The position numbers were made by a program, and so were the translations under genes. Under the pieces are notes generated by a model. It searched no databases. It had not been told where the DNA came from and worked only from the letters and a program-made list of their open reading frames with translations. A DNA stretch of 64,000 nucleotides. Source: Lumbricus rubellus (Eukaryota > Annelida > Clitellata > Crassiclitellata > Lumbricidae). Below are positions 7,697 through 20,080 of the stretch, one piece after another (position 1 is the first letter of the stretch; the number at the start of each line of letters is the position of its first letter). Location of the stretch: positions 28,717,885-28,781,884 of the forward strand of contig OX243814.1 of the NCBI GenBank assembly GCA_945859605.1. The letters are read 5' to 3'.

Positions 7697-10597
7697 AAAA
7701 TATTTATTTTATATATATATATAGGCTATATATACCGTCCAATATGTTAAGGAATACATTTTAAAATACGAAAAAACCCGAAAAAAGACAGGTACTAAAA
7801 GAAGAGTTTTCAATAATGTAAATGAGATGACAAAACAAAAGATATAGGGCCTAGGCCTACATTAGTAATAGTGATGATGATGATGATGATGATGATGGTG
7901 GTGACGACGACGACGACGATGATGACGATGATGATGATGACGATGATGACGACGACGATGACAAGAATAATAACATGATAATTGAGCTTCGAGCAAGATG
8001 TAGGCCTATGTTGTTTTCCATCCATGCTGGATTTGAGTTTCCTCACTTGCTCATAGGTTTTGCGCCATAGATGCGGTATTATTGGCAGAATGACTTAATG
8101 GTACTTTGAAACTCTAATCCCACACGGATAAATTTTTCTTCGCTTTTGAATCGCATTTCAGTGAATCGTGCCGCCACATGGGAATATGTAACCAATGGCA
8201 TGTCATCAGACACCTATATTTGACTAATGACAAAATGCTCTCGGACACAAGATAGTCTTTGGAATGACAATTTATAGTGACCAGGATCAAAAAGACTGCC
8301 CCACTCTTTGTAATTACTGCGAAAACTAACCTTACTGAGTTTCAGCCATCCACCATCCCCTTTAGTCTCTTCACAATCACGGTATCTACTGTTTCAAACC
8401 TGGTCTAGGATAATCTGTTCTATTCTCCCCCTTGAGCAGCACTGTTGTCTAGATTGGTTTTAAGGAGGCCATGGGCGGAGACTTTAGGGAGGACAGGGAG
8501 GGATGGTTCCCCTTAATGAATGCGTTGAAGGACGGCCCATGCATTTGCCCCCCACAAATGTTGAGTGTTAGGGCATGGACACTTCACCACTTCACGAAGA
8601 CACACTGCATACACTGGAAAAAGGTAGGATGACTAAAAGTCATCAAATTTTTTGACGGCGGAAATGGGTATTTTCCTGAAGATTTCGGCCGGATGACTTT
8701 AAAAAGGTGTTCCTTCGGCCCCCCTCTTCGCCCAAGTCCCCGTCCATGAAGAAGGCTAATCAAGCAGTCATACTGGCTGGACCGGTAATTTGATTGTCAT
8801 AATTGTTTGCACAGTCATGGGCCCTCGCAATGAGTACAAAATAAATAATTGGCTGCACATAAATTTTGTCCTTTTGCACATTTTTACTTTTGGACTTATA
8901 TCAAGCAGAGGAGGCATACGGCAAAACATGTAGGCCTAGACCTAAGAAAAAAGATTAAAGGTGAAGACTTTCCAGTACGAGATAGCGGCAGGTTTGTATA
9001 CCTCTTCAGTCGTATATAAGACCAGAACGAATAATTTAAGAATAGCAATATTGAAATTGCATCCGAGATATCAAGCCAGCAGATTGAGCAACCTTGAAGA
9101 TGATACCGACATCTTTATTCCAATGGAATGTGGCGCAACAGTAAAATCAGAGAAGGATCATGTTTCGAAATGAACACCCAAGGATTTTATTTGAAATTGA
9201 ACCGCATGCAGCAAGATCAGCGAATGGAACATCAGGCGACCCAAAAAGAAATTGGGAGCAGAAGAGTCAGTTTGAAAATCGTAGAAAAATAACTTGGGGG
9301 TCAGTCGATACTCCACGTGGAGTTGGGGTGTGAAAAGAAAACTTTAGTATGGGGCCACAAGAAAGACTCGGGGGTTGAACCCTCAACCCCCCAGGCAATT
9401 CTCACCATAACAAAAATCACATAAGACACCAAGACTAACCAGGGTGGACCACATGAAATGTTGCATAGTTGACAGGCCCATACCAGGATGTTTAAATGAG
9501 TTGCTCGCGACCGCAGACATCCACCAATCCTATGTACCACATGGACTTCCCCCCCAATAATGCCGACCCGATACTTACTACGTCCACGAGCCCACAACAG
9601 AGAAATAGGGGCCTACCACATATTTGGACTGTCTGGTAAGCTGCCTTTATATATATGCATGCGTTTTAGACCAAGGATAGCAGGGCTGTTTTTAAGGAAT
9701 TTTTATTTACAACTACAAAACTCCTTCTTTCCTTTCCCACCCTCCATGGTAAATTGCTTCGAGTCGGAGGACAATATTATCTTTTTTGCTAGTTTTAATT
9801 GTACAGAAGTGCTTCTACAACTGCACATTTTGTGTACAACTGCACGTTTAAAAAAAGCTATGAGGGATAGCGAACGCATTAGAAAAAAGCTCTGAGCAAT
9901 TTCCTACTCGCTTACTCACTTACTTTTCCTAGTTTCCCAACTAATGGGTCACATGATGCGGCAACGCTTAAAAAGGAGGCAATATGAAACCAGCAGCGTT
10001 GAATCGTCCGCCTGCAGCTCATCGTCGGAGAAAGGTGATATTATATTTGCGTGGAGTTCGCATTTTCTGCTCGAATTCCTGATGAAAATAGAATCCCTAT
10101 AATTATGGATGAGCCATGCAATGGACATTCATAGGAATCACGACGTCTTTCACCAAACTCGCCCACCTCAATTGAAATTAAACCACGATTTACTTGCGAC
10201 TCAACCACCAATATGGTACCAACATCCTCAGTAACTTTAGTAGCCTAACATGCACAAAATGACAACGTAATAAAAAGGAATATGGTTGTAGGTCTAATTG
10301 ATAATAATCAATTCTGAATGTACAATGTTGTACATATTATATAGAAGTTAGTGCTATACCTAGCATTGCCGAATTATCTTCGTGCTTGCGTCTCAGTTCT
10401 TCTAGGTAGAGTTCCGCGAGGAACTGGTTCATTCGAGGCTTCAGAGAGGCATCACTGACGTCCCTCGTCGTTTCCGGTCCTTCAACATCCTCTTCGTAGA
10501 CCCTCTGGTCGAACGACGGCGATCCATCGCAGAGGTTGATGGTAAACCTGGCGGCAACAAGGACCGCCAGAACCAAGAGCTTCAGTAGGTCGGGCAT
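6712..10597 (-). CDS. Prepro-neuropeptide, EFLGamide (TRH-type): five FSEFLGG copies; exons 10360-10597 and 6712-6977
   Basis: Exon 1 (ATG at 10597) begins with a hydrophobic signal peptide (MPDLLKLLVLAVLVAARF...) and encodes 79 residues, ending CTAG|GTATAG (phase 1). Exon 2 starts after TGCTGTTCCAG at 6977 in the matching phase, giving a 167-residue precursor. After an acidic spacer come five identical copies of FSEFLGG, each preceded by KR and separated by KRKR or KKR; the end is KKRSMSAL. Prohormone convertase and carboxypeptidase processing plus alpha-amidation of the last glycine would give FSEFLG-NH2. The EFLG-amide ending is that of spiralian EFLGamides, described as orthologues of vertebrate TRH. 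Secretion and processing are inferred from motifs. The peptide differs from single-letter-start TRH forms by its FS head. Confidence 0.85.
7659..7724. repeat. (TA)n microsatellite
   Basis: Alternating TA with one short interruption, inside the neuropeptide gene intron. Confidence 0.9.
7869..7967. repeat. (GAT/GAC)n trinucleotide array
   Basis: GATGATGAT and GACGACGAC mixtures in the neuropeptide gene intron. Confidence 0.9.
8470..8748. mobile_element. Non-autonomous hAT element, family C
   Basis: Ends CATGGGCGGAGACTT and AAGTCCCCGTCCATG are inverted repeats (13 of 15). The flanks AAGGAGGC and AAGAAGGC form an 8-bp target duplication with one mismatch. The body carries the family words GATGACT and TTCGGCCGGATGAC. 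Inside the neuropeptide gene intron. Confidence 0.8.
9271..9405. mobile_element. MITE family B copy
   Basis: Matches 29465-29604 along its length: AAAAATAACTTGGGGG start, GGGGTGTGAAAA middle, AAGAAAGACT block, GGCAATTCTCACC end. The left terminus is diverged. Confidence 0.65.
9681..9862. mobile_element. hAT-like MITE, family A, with 8-bp duplication
   Basis: Starts CAGGGCTGTTTTTAA; the right end GCTATG is a mutated AGCCCTG. Flanks AAGGATAG (9673-9680) and AGGGATAG (9863-9870) differ at one base, supporting an 8-bp target duplication. Inside the neuropeptide gene intron. Confidence 0.75.
10360..10597 (-). CDS. Neuropeptide precursor exon 1 (signal peptide)
   Basis: Encodes the signal peptide, with likely cleavage near NLCDG|SPSFD at residues 22-26, and an acidic, non-repetitive spacer containing the helix-like MNQFLAELYLEELRRK. 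The last one may be a spacer or a second peptide but lacks clear paired basic flanks. Confidence 0.75.
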
Positions 10598-10732
10598 TGG
10601 TGATGCTCCGAGAGTTGATGATCAGAATAATATTGCGGATGATCTGTGAGGAGTAGAGACAACAACCACAAGACGTTAGGTTGTTTATCATGCATCGTAA
10701 TCGTATCGTAATCGTAGACTTTAATCACCAAA

Positions 10733-10738
10733 TTTATA
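10733..10738 (-). promoter_or_regulatory. TATA box of the neuropeptide gene
   Basis: TATAAA on the minus strand, about 136 bp before the ATG; a start near 10705 would leave a 5' UTR of about 105 nt. Repeated TACGAT/ATCGTA words lie just downstream. Confidence 0.45.
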
Positions 10739-10740
10739 GT

Positions 10741-12525
10741 ACGCCTCTTGGAATATGAGCACGTTATTTTGTCTGTAACTTAGAGAAGAACAATTATTAT
10801 TACATAGTTGACACCAGCGAAATGGCTTAAAACGCTGTAATTACATTTCTTTCAGGATATTTTGTTGACTTGAAGGTGTCTCTAAGGGAATTTTACTGTT
10901 GCTCCGTACATTGTCACAACTTGACACCAGGTATGTAGGATCCATGGACGATCGCACATAGGCCCTCATAGGGGCACTGCCTCCGGAAAAATGACACCCT
11001 TTTAACTACTAGCCTACTTTATGTTTTCAACAAATTTCTTTGCACTAATGCGCTAATGATAGCGATGACGCCCCAAGTGAAAATGAGAAAGTTACATTCG
11101 GAAACCTCTATGAAAAATACACATCTACACATGTGACCGCCTACACGCCATGTTAAATGACTGGCTTTTGGGACGTATATTATAGGCCTACGTCCCGGGC
11201 GCTGAATGTGTTAATTTCCTACTCTGCACATTTCAAACTGCTGCTAAAATATTTCACCGTGACCATTTTGGTCCTCCTTCTGCAAACTATCTGTGGGCGC
11301 CCATGGTCGACTCGACGTTGAACAGCAGAGAACAGGGTTTGTTAGCAAAGTAAAATATATGGTACTAGATAACTAGAAGCATAATTTGATTTTGTTCTAT
11401 GAAGGTGCATGCCACATAATAATTTCAATTTATAAACATTAAACAACGCCTACTTGCAATTAAGCGCATTTTTCAGACAAGGTCTTGACTCTCGGAATAA
11501 TTTTATGGCGTCGCACAATAGGTCGTGACAGGTCATTTTACCTCCTATTTTGCTCTTTACCTGCCGCCTCATGACCTGCCGACTTTTCTTTTGAAATTCT
11601 AAATATGTTTTCCATATACAGTCTATGTAGGCATAATGGCATATACGATTAATATCTTTTCTACCTGCTAAATAACTCCCATGACCTTGGCACGATTTGC
11701 CGAAATTGTATAGCTTTTATTGCGTATTTAGCATCGAATCTGGCAATGCCGTCCATTTAGAAGCAAATTGCCTTCTCAGAACTGATGAGTAGGCCTACCT
11801 TGCTCTCGAGTTGAACTTTCCTACTCATTTGACCTCTGAAAGCGCTATATAAATGTCTGATGACTATTATAGCAGTCGAGTTGTATGTAAAGTTACTAAA
11901 TTAGCATCGCATCTCTGACGAGTCTACGACTTTCGTGACGTGTACGGACTACGCAATGCCGCCGTACACTATTTAATATTCATCGGGCGGTGCGAGTCCA
12001 ATCTGCATGTCCGCCCCCTCGTCTTACTCTTCTCTTGCTACCCCATCCTACCCCACATGCGCTTCACTTTCATTAACGCTGTAGTGTCCATCATGATCTT
12101 GAGGGTGTAGGCTTCTAAGGGGGTGGCGGCCATCACTCGAAGACTTTTTTCCTTTCGTCTGTATTCGTCGCTCGTATTGGGGCAGGGCTTCAATCGCCGC
12201 CTCGCCAAAGTGGCGTCACCATGACCAATCTGGACAAGTCCGACACAAATATAACGGCCTTCTTCGAGTCCATACCGTCCTGACCTGGACTGTGACTCTC
12301 TGCTCTTGTATGGCTTCTTTTCTCTTCCGTGGAAAGTTAATTTGGTGTAGGACTCGAAATTCCATCGTTCTCTTACATAAAAGTAAAACGCAGCTTGTAA
12401 TGATATTTTGTGATGTCGAAGTGTGAACTGAAACCATAGCCTAACTTCAGATGAGTGAGTTACTCCCATCGCGCTATTATTTGTTTATTTCATTTTTATA
12501 TAGGCCTATTTATCAATTTCCAATA
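10741..12525. other. Intergenic, no gene recognised
   Basis: Moderately CpG-rich around 11930-12320. A 143-codon minus-strand frame (12038-12469) lies here, but a competing frame overlaps it and no family is recognised, so it is not called. Confidence 0.5.
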
Positions 12526-12810
<285 letters not shown>

Positions 12811-14460
12811 TAATCGTTGCTATTATCAGCAACAGCAACAGCTTTTCACATCCAGAATTATGACCAACAAAATGTTGTAAAGAGCAAAGACAAAGATAGG
12901 TGTGGGAAATCAATTGCAGTTGTTCAGTTATAGTGATGCTCAACACACATAATCGCCTTATAGACTGTAATTTTCTGTTTTGCAGCTTTTCCAAACCTAA
13001 TCTAACGACTTATGTTGCGCCGCTATAAGAATTCACAAGATATGAAATAGGGCCTATATCGATCGCTATGGAATTGGACATCGTAAGATTCCGTTGGGAG
13101 AAACAAGGTTGAAAAAAATTCACTGGTCTGGAAATCATGGAACCAGTCTGCGGTGGATTAACCAAGTTGAAAAAACTTAAGTTTTTCGACTTGGATGAAA
13201 AGAAGGAACCTAAAGAACGCATTCCTGTCCATAATTCCGCTAAATCAATCTAAAAAATTATACAGTGATCTTCATTCATGACCCCTATCAGTAAGTAGCC
13301 TATCTAGTAGGCTATCTAAGTCCTTTTCACTTGGATCGCTTTGCGCATCATGAACTATCACGATGTCACCCGCACCTCGGATTAAGTCTACTCAGACGGT
13401 CGCTGTAGTCAGTAACAGTTGTTGTTTAAACGAAGAGCACTTAAGCAGAATGAAGATGGATATGCAGACAAACGTAACAGAATAATGCGGACAAGACAGT
13501 GTCGAAAAGCCAGCCGTCCATGTCGAAGCACTTAACCTTATTGACGATATTATGTTGATTTGAGATGGAAAAGCACGAACCAAACATGCCATAGATTCGA
13601 TGAGAACATCAAAGAGATCATCGAGATCATCGGATAAATCAGTTCTTACTTTGAACGGGTGGGGGGTTAGAGAGAGTCCAATGAGAAAAACATATTCAAA
13701 TAGAATAATACCAAGAAACAGAAATGCGGTTGCGACTTCTTATGTTAACTGCCAGGCTACTTAAAGCGCGTCGTAACCTAAATTTCTCAAGGGAACAAGA
13801 GAGTGTAATGCAATATTTAAGGTAGCCTATACCAAGAAGTTTCTTATAGATAGCCTACTAACCCTATAATAGTATCACATTAATGCCATTATCTTCTAAG
13901 ATATTTAGATACATGCATGCATACATATGCATGCATGCACCGACCCACACATAGCCTACATTTAAAATGCGCATAATTATGCTAAATCTGCGTTATTATA
14001 TTATTCATTTTGCTTCTTGTATTGACGTGCATCGTTTTAATTTCGCTGATTTCAATGCCACCGTTTGAATTACGACTATAATTCTACAGTGAACCAATGA
14101 ATGCAAGTGCACCAGCATTGACAAAAGATGTCGGGATTCGCTCTCTGTCCTCTCATATTCATCTCTAGACGGTCTTCAATGCCTTTTATTCACTTTCAGG
14201 CAACCGAGCTGCACAAAAGGACAGCTTACAGCCTAATTATTCTGACGACGGCCACCAAGGTTTTTATTGGCATAAGTAGGAACACCCATGGATATTTGTC
14301 TTCGAAATTGTATTGTATTGCATTGTATTGTATGATTGTATCTACTGGTCTATAAAGCGGCTCTCACAGACTCAAATTGCACACTAATATTATTATTGAG
14401 AAGCGTTTCTAGTGTGAGAGACGAAGAGAAAAGACAGAGGTTTTGATGCAGTGCATGAAA
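12811..14460. other. Intergenic, no gene recognised
   Basis: Unique-looking sequence with a CATGCATG/CATACATATGC stretch near 13912-13940 and a GTATTGTATTGCATT stretch near 14310. No supported gene. Confidence 0.5.
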
Positions 14461-14620
14461 CTGGGCTTTTTTAAAGAAATTTTTAGAACTGCACAACCCC
14501 TTCTTTCCTTTAACATCCTCTATGGTAAATTACTTCTAATCGGAGAACAACGACCTTTTTGCTAGTTTTAACTGTACAGAAGTGCTTCTACAACAGCACA
14601 TTTTATGCGCAACTTTAACG
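14461..14620. mobile_element. hAT-like MITE, family A, right end lost
   Basis: Matches 9681-9862 through ACAGAAGTGCTTCTACAAC, then diverges near 14620. The left end is mutated to CTGGGCTTTTTTAA. Confidence 0.65.
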
Positions 14621-15411
14621 AGTGGCATTTCATATGTTCACGCATAGTTATGATTTTTTATTTATATTAAGTTTGTGTTGCCATTAATTTACTATGCGAT
14701 TAGGCCAACCACCTCTGGCTCGATAAATCTCTGCTTGCGCCCCACACTACCTCGACGAACTTCAAATAGCGCTAAAGACACATCTTAGTCTCTCTTTGCA
14801 TGTTTCCAGCAATCGTTACGCCTGTGAAATGCATGCATAAGATGTGTCCAGTGCTAATCCGCCACAGGAAATAACTCCCACGGAAGGACCACTTTGCGCA
14901 ACTTGAAACGAACGCCGATCCAGAGGAGACAGGAACAGGAACAAAGAAGAAAAAGAGAAGGACGAGGAGAAGGGAGAGGAGAAGAAGACGAGGAAGAGGA
15001 AGAAAAAGAGAAGAATTAGAGCAACGAATCAGCCATAAAGTCTTAACGGACGAGAGGATCAAAGACAGAAAACGAGTTATCTGCGCTTGCAAACAAAATA
15101 AAATTCGTCTAAATTGCTCACACATCGGACCAACTGATGTGTAGTTTCTCAAGGACTGTTAACTACTCGGCCTATATTTATTGCTTCCTATGTTACATTT
15201 ATTTCACATGTTGGATAAAACATGTCGAGCTCTAATGTAACAGATGCTGAATTTGTGTTTTCAAAAGTAATAGTTACATGTATAAACACGAAAATTTTCA
15301 TTCTGTCTTCACCTATCCACCTTTATAAGGCAAACACTTGAACGGCCAATGGACAGTGTGCTCCATGTATGCTAGCATCAGCAGCGATAACATGACATTG
15401 TGTATAGGTGA

Positions 15412-15703
15412 CAAAGGCGGATCCAGGGGGCAAATCCGTCCATGGCCCCGTTGAGAAATGTTCATAAAACGTGGCCTCCCATTAGATTTCAACAAGCTTT
15501 CAGCAGTATAGGTTTCAACGGTATATTTTACAGACAATTCGGCTAAATGACTAGGAAAAGGTCATCAGTTTTTTGCAGGGAAAATAGTATATAATTATGT
15601 TTTAAGGCAAGTTTAAAAAAAGTTATAAGTTTTTCGGGCGAAAGATCAACAAATTTGTTCGAACATTTTGCCCTTCCCCTCGAAAATTTCTGTCTCCGCC
15701 CCG
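15412..15703. mobile_element. Non-autonomous hAT element, family C, with 8-bp duplication
   Basis: Starts CAAAGGCGGATCCAG and ends CTGTCTCCGCCCCG. Flanks ATAGGTGA (15404-15411) and ATAGGTGT (15704-15711) give an 8-bp duplication with one mismatch. Confidence 0.8.
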
Positions 15704-15837
15704 ATAGGTGTGTATAGCCAACTTTTTTGTTGTTCTAGAACATCACATGTGCACCATTCGCCATTTCGCGCTTTGACCTCACTGCAAAGAAGAGAGAGAA
15801 ATAGATAGGGCCTAACTGAAATAGAGGAGAGAATGAG

Positions 15838-15950
15838 ACAGATAGACAGACAGACAGACAGACAGATAGACAGACAGATAGATAGACATATATATAGACA
15901 CACAAACAAACAGAAAGACAAACAGACAGACAGCGAGAGAGAGAAAGAAA
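15838..15950. repeat. (GACA/GATA)n microsatellite
   Basis: Tetranucleotide array with interruptions. Confidence 0.9.
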
Positions 15951-16172
15951 CAGAGAAATCTGAACAGCATTAGCAAAGTGATGAAACACAATCAGATAAA
16001 GAAAATTCGACGTAAGGATTTTTAAGCTTTTCATTTTTTGCTGCTTCTTTTAGAACAGATTTCATCCCACAACTCGAAATGTCCAACAACCAATCCTTTT
16101 ATCATTCTAATCCAGCAGCTTAGCAAGACTTTGACAGACGCTAGACAGATATTCAGTTACATAAATGCATAT

Positions 16173-16447
16173 TACATACATACATACATACATACGTACG
16201 TACATACATACATACATACATACATACATACATACATACATACATACATACATACATACATACATACATACATACATACATACATACATACATACATACA
16301 TACATACATACATACATACATACATACATACATACATAAATACATACATACATACATACATACATACATACATACATACATACATACATACATACATACA
16401 TACATACATACATACATACATACATACATACATACATACATACATGC
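16173..16447. repeat. (TACA)n microsatellite, about 270 bp
   Basis: Nearly perfect TACA array with a TACG start and one TAAA interruption. Open frames of IHTY and MYVC patterns are by-products. Confidence 0.97.
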
Positions 16448-17039
16448 ATATATGCCATCATACATATGGGATGGATGGGGGAAGACACGATGAAGACCAA
16501 GACGATGCTACTGGACTGAATGATTACAAAAGACAGCTACAGGGATTACCTACAGAGAGTAGCCTATACTGAATTAGGGAGAAGCACAAAAATAGAGATG
16601 AGCGGCGACGTTATTGGACAATACGAACCTGCCAGAGGAAGAGAACGAAAGAAGAAAAAGAAGATCGCGATGCCTTACATGCACTGCGACCCTAAAATAA
16701 TCATAATGCGCTACAGAAATGTCGCTATTTATTTTTTAAATGCGAACGCCTAATCACGACCCTCAGAATTCAGACGGTCATGGCCTAATCCTAGCCGGGC
16801 CAGCCCAAATTGTACGTTCCCCCCCTAGGCCTACGCGAAATTGGGTCAAATGTATTAGGCCACCGGCACGCCAAAAATAAGCTTATAGTGCGAATAACTT
16901 TGTTTTATTATAATTCTTAAAAAGTTCGAAAACGATGTGGCTGTAGCTGATTGTTGTTACCAGTATTTATATGGTGTAAAACAAAAATATTTTGCTTGTT
17001 CCTTCAGTTTGCTTGATTTTGATAGTTTCTGTTTTCTAG

Positions 17040-17117
17040 CCGAAGAACTATTAAAGTTCCCACAGGTGGCGAATGAGGACTTGAAGAATGAAGATGCCGG
17101 AGCAGACTTGAGTAAAG
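17040..17117 (+). CDS. Possible orphan coding exon (unrecognised)
   Basis: A good acceptor (GATAGTTTCTGTTTTCTAG) is followed by an open, hydrophilic reading: EELLKFPQVANEDLKNEDAG and then ADLSK. Candidate donors are GA|GTAAAG at 17110 and AAAG|GTTCGG at 17117. I recognise no family and found no partner exon, so this rests on splice context and composition only. Confidence 0.3.
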
Positions 17118-17559
17118 GTTCGGCTAAATTTAGTGATTTACGATTGCAATATTATTACAGCTGCATCTGTCTGCTTCGTCTCTTTCCGTCACTTTTGTAA
17201 AATTTCATTACTTCAAGTGATTTATTTTATGATCAATAATATCTGAAGATTATTTGAATAGCCTATTTATGACCGGAAATTGCCGTCAAGTGACAAAACT
17301 CTGTCGACAGATTCAGCATTTTACCAACTAATTTGATCTCAGTGTTTGAATCTTCTCATCCACATTTTTTTTCTTTCTTTCTTTACTCTGTCCCTTCCGT
17401 TTTCATTTCTTGACGATCTTAGCTAAAAGCAGCCACGCCCACAATGTCTTTATGACTTTTTACTCCCAGCATTGACAGTCATGGCAGATTTAGGCTAATA
17501 AATTTATCTTTTGTCAATGCAGCTCAATGTTTTATATGAGAAGATAAGCACAACAGTGG

Positions 17560-17747
17560 AAGAGAGACAGCGTGAGACAGATACAGCGAGATACGGACAC
17601 ACAGAGATACAGGGAGGAAAAAGAGAAAGAGAGAACGAGAGACAGAGAGCGAGAAACAGAGACAGACAGAGACAAAGACAGACAGAGAGAGAGAAAGAAA
17701 GAAAGAGTGAGAAAGAAAGAAAGAGAGAGAGAGAGAAAGATATATAC

Positions 17748-17820
<73 letters not shown>

Positions 17821-18000
17821 CAAGAGACAGAGACAGATACAGAGAGAAAGAGAGAGAGAGACAGAGACAGAGACAGAAAGAGAGACAGAAAGAGAAACAG
17901 AGACAGAGACAGAAATAAAGACAGAAAGAGAAACAGAGACAGAGACAGAAATAAAGACAGAAAGAAAGAGAGAGAGAAAGAAAGAACGAGATAGATAGAA
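17560..18000. repeat. GA/GACA purine-rich array with central (TA)n
   Basis: GAGACAGA-type repeats on both sides of a (TA)n run at 17741-17783. No gene; the long frames follow the repeat. Confidence 0.92.
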
Positions 18001-18085
18001 CGTTCAATCGGTAACTCTACATGACAGCGGCACGCCGCATCCGACAGAGCACGATGGTCTAAGTGGATGACCTTGTCGTCCGCAT

Positions 18086-18157
18086 CAGCAGCAGCAGCAA
18101 CAGCAGCAACAGCAGCAGCAGTAGCAGCAGCATCAGCAGCAGCACCAGCAGCAGTAG
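18086..18157. repeat. (CAG)n with CAA interruptions
   Basis: CAG triplets with CAA, TAG and CAT breaks; the frames on both strands give serine or alanine runs with no other coding sign. Confidence 0.85.
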
Positions 18158-18371
18158 CATTGGCTCTTTGTCGGTGGCGACACACATGGCTCTTTCTCAT
18201 CCGAACTTCTCTTTGTTTTACAATCAAACCGCATCTCTTCTACATCGTCGTCGTCGTCTACCAAATGCCATTCTCAATTTCAGGAAATGATAACGAGCTA
18301 TACATAAACTATTATAGTCTCCTACAAAGCAGCATGCTTCAGAGCAAATGCGAGCGTAGGCCTACTGTAGT

Positions 18372-18504
18372 ACTACTGTAGTAGTATGCCTTGCGTGGTC
18401 TTGAGCTGAGCCTCGTCCTCGTACTGTAGTAGTATGCCTTGGTCTTGAGCTGAGCCTCGTCCTCGTACTGTAGTAGTATGCCTTGGTCTTGAGCTGAGCA
18501 TCGT
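18372..18504. repeat. 44-bp tandem repeat, three copies
   Basis: Unit contains TACTGTAGTAGTATGCC and GGTCTTGAGCTGAGC; the first copy has a small CGT insertion. Confidence 0.85.
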
Positions 18505-19147
18505 CTACATTGTATATCTCCAAGTACCGGGCATGTACTTCCCCGTTGAGACCTCCTTAACATTTTGGTATCCGGTAGAGCTGCGTTTCCTGCTAAGTAT
18601 CCTCAGTCTCCAAGGAGATCTTCAACTTGAAAGGGTCAAAGGTAGCGATGCGTGTCGACATGAGGAGACTCGTCGGAGAGTTGTCTTAGGCGGTCGTAGA
18701 TAACGCGGGTGCCATGTAGTTAGAGGACACGTAAGAGTAAGGACTTTGGATGGCTCTTGCAGGAAAAAATATAGGCCTATCAACCCTTTGTCGAGTGCTA
18801 GCCGAGATGAATAAGTGTGTGCAGGGAAAGACAGGAGAGGAATTCAAATTTAAAAATATGTCTGAAACAACAGGTGAAGATGGAGTCGGAGGATGACGAA
18901 GAGGAAGACGAGGAGGAGGAGGAAGAGAAAAAAGAAAAAGAAAAAGGGAGGGAGGAGGGTGAATGAGGGGGTGCGGTCTGATGATAGAGGGGGACATAAA
19001 ATTGAACGCAGTTGCGATTATGAGGTGCCCATTTTAGAAATTGTCAGATCAGATAGGATTGCAGAGAGGAGGAGGAGGAGGGAGTCGACAAAAATGATCA
19101 GACTATGATTAGTTAACATCGGACTGCGAGGCGAGAGATTTGTCATG

Positions 19148-19260
19148 CACGGTGGCCGATTGGTTAGAGCGGTCGGTCAGTAACGCGAAGAGTACGGGTT
19201 CGATCCTCGTCGGAGGCGGTTATTGTATAGGGACCTTGAGCAATTCCTTAACTCAGAATT
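19148..19260 (+). mobile_element. tRNA-derived SINE, second family
   Basis: The head reads like a tRNA: GGTTAGAGCGG (box A) and GGTTCGATCC (box B) about 40 bp apart, then a short body with CTTGAGCAATTCC. It lacks the GGGGCGCTATA tail of the other SINEs. It is not called a functional tRNA because the acceptor stem does not close. Confidence 0.65.
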
Positions 19261-19338
19261 GCTTTTCAATACAATTATTGCTATACAATGTCAGCTGTCC
19301 ATTCTCAGCTTTGTAAGAAGTGCGATATCATATTGCAG

Positions 19339-19567
19339 CAGAGGCGGATCCAGGGGGTCAATCCGGCCATGGCCCCTCATTTAGAAATGCCAATGTATCG
19401 TGCCCCCCCCCCCCCAATTCGGTTTGAAATTGGTATCTTTTCGGACTTTTCGATCGGATGACTAAAACAAAGGTCCTCAGATTTTTTCTGTCCAGGATCA
19501 GCAAACTTTTTCCGGACCCGAGGTAAAAATGTGTGGCCTCCTTGGAAAATTTCTTTATCCGTCCCGG
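19339..19567. mobile_element. Non-autonomous hAT element, family C, with perfect 8-bp duplication
   Basis: Flanks TATTGCAG at 19331-19338 and 19568-19575 are identical. Starts CAGAGGCGGATCCAG, ends CTTTATCCGTCCCGG; body shares GGATGACTAAAAC and AATTTCTTTAT words with the other family C copies. Confidence 0.85.
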
Positions 19568-19985
19568 TATTGCAGTTGTATTATATTGTATTATAGTGTA
19601 TTATTGTATTATATTGTGTTGTATTGCGAACTCTTTCGTTCTATCATCGAGGACCCGGCTTATAAGTTGTAATTAATTAACCTAAAATCCATTGTTAATC
19701 CGTGCCATCTGCCAGGATACACACTTCACATAATTATAGGCCTACTGTTGAATCGATCTGGTCTTGTTTGAGATTCGGTAGAAGCCCCTTCAACTCCCAA
19801 AGAGAGACGTCGCTAATAGCGACTATAGTCATAAAAATGAAAGGTAACCTTAGTCGTAGGCCTATACCTGACGAAGAGAATTCTTCGGCAGTGTTCAATC
19901 TAGGCATGTCTGGGGCGGGGAGTCCGCCAGGTATGACATTTACTTCTCCAATAAATCTGGAACTGCTGTTAACATGTACATAGAT

Positions 19986-20080
19986 CAGTGATTCCCAACC
20001 TTTTTTGGCTTGAGGCACACTAAGGAAGAAAGAAAAATATCGCGGCACACTTAATAATAATAATAATTACCTTTAAAAAA
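19986..20080. mobile_element. hAT 5' end fragment
   Basis: Starts CAGTGATTCCCAACCTTTTTT, close to the hAT terminus seen intact at 60865. No matching right end was found within 300 bp. Confidence 0.5.

Noticed and set aside
10001..10060. Extra neuropeptide exon (21 nt, phase 1-1) in the intron
   Set aside because: Phase would fit, but the donor CTG|GTTTCA is weak and the direct exon 1 to exon 2 join already fits.
12038..12469. 143-codon minus-strand frame
   Set aside because: A second frame overlaps it on the same strand, no family or splice partner is recognised, and its composition is not distinctive.
14772..15152. 126-codon minus-strand frame
   Set aside because: Leucine/valine-rich because it reads the complement of a GA-rich tract.
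16173..16447. Possible CRISPR-like array
   Set aside because: Simple tetranucleotide repeats without distinct spacers, in an animal genome.
16038..16572. Frames with IHTY or MYVC repeats
   Set aside because: Direct translation of the TACA microsatellite.
19148..19220. A functional tRNA gene
   Set aside because: Boxes A and B are present but the acceptor stem does not close and a SINE-like body follows.
19734..20004. Exon on either strand (minus GEVNVIPGGLPAPDMPRLNT; plus donor CAG|GTATGA)
   Set aside because: Splice-like signals appear on both strands, the acceptors are weak, and a hAT end lies directly alongside; neither reading is preferred.
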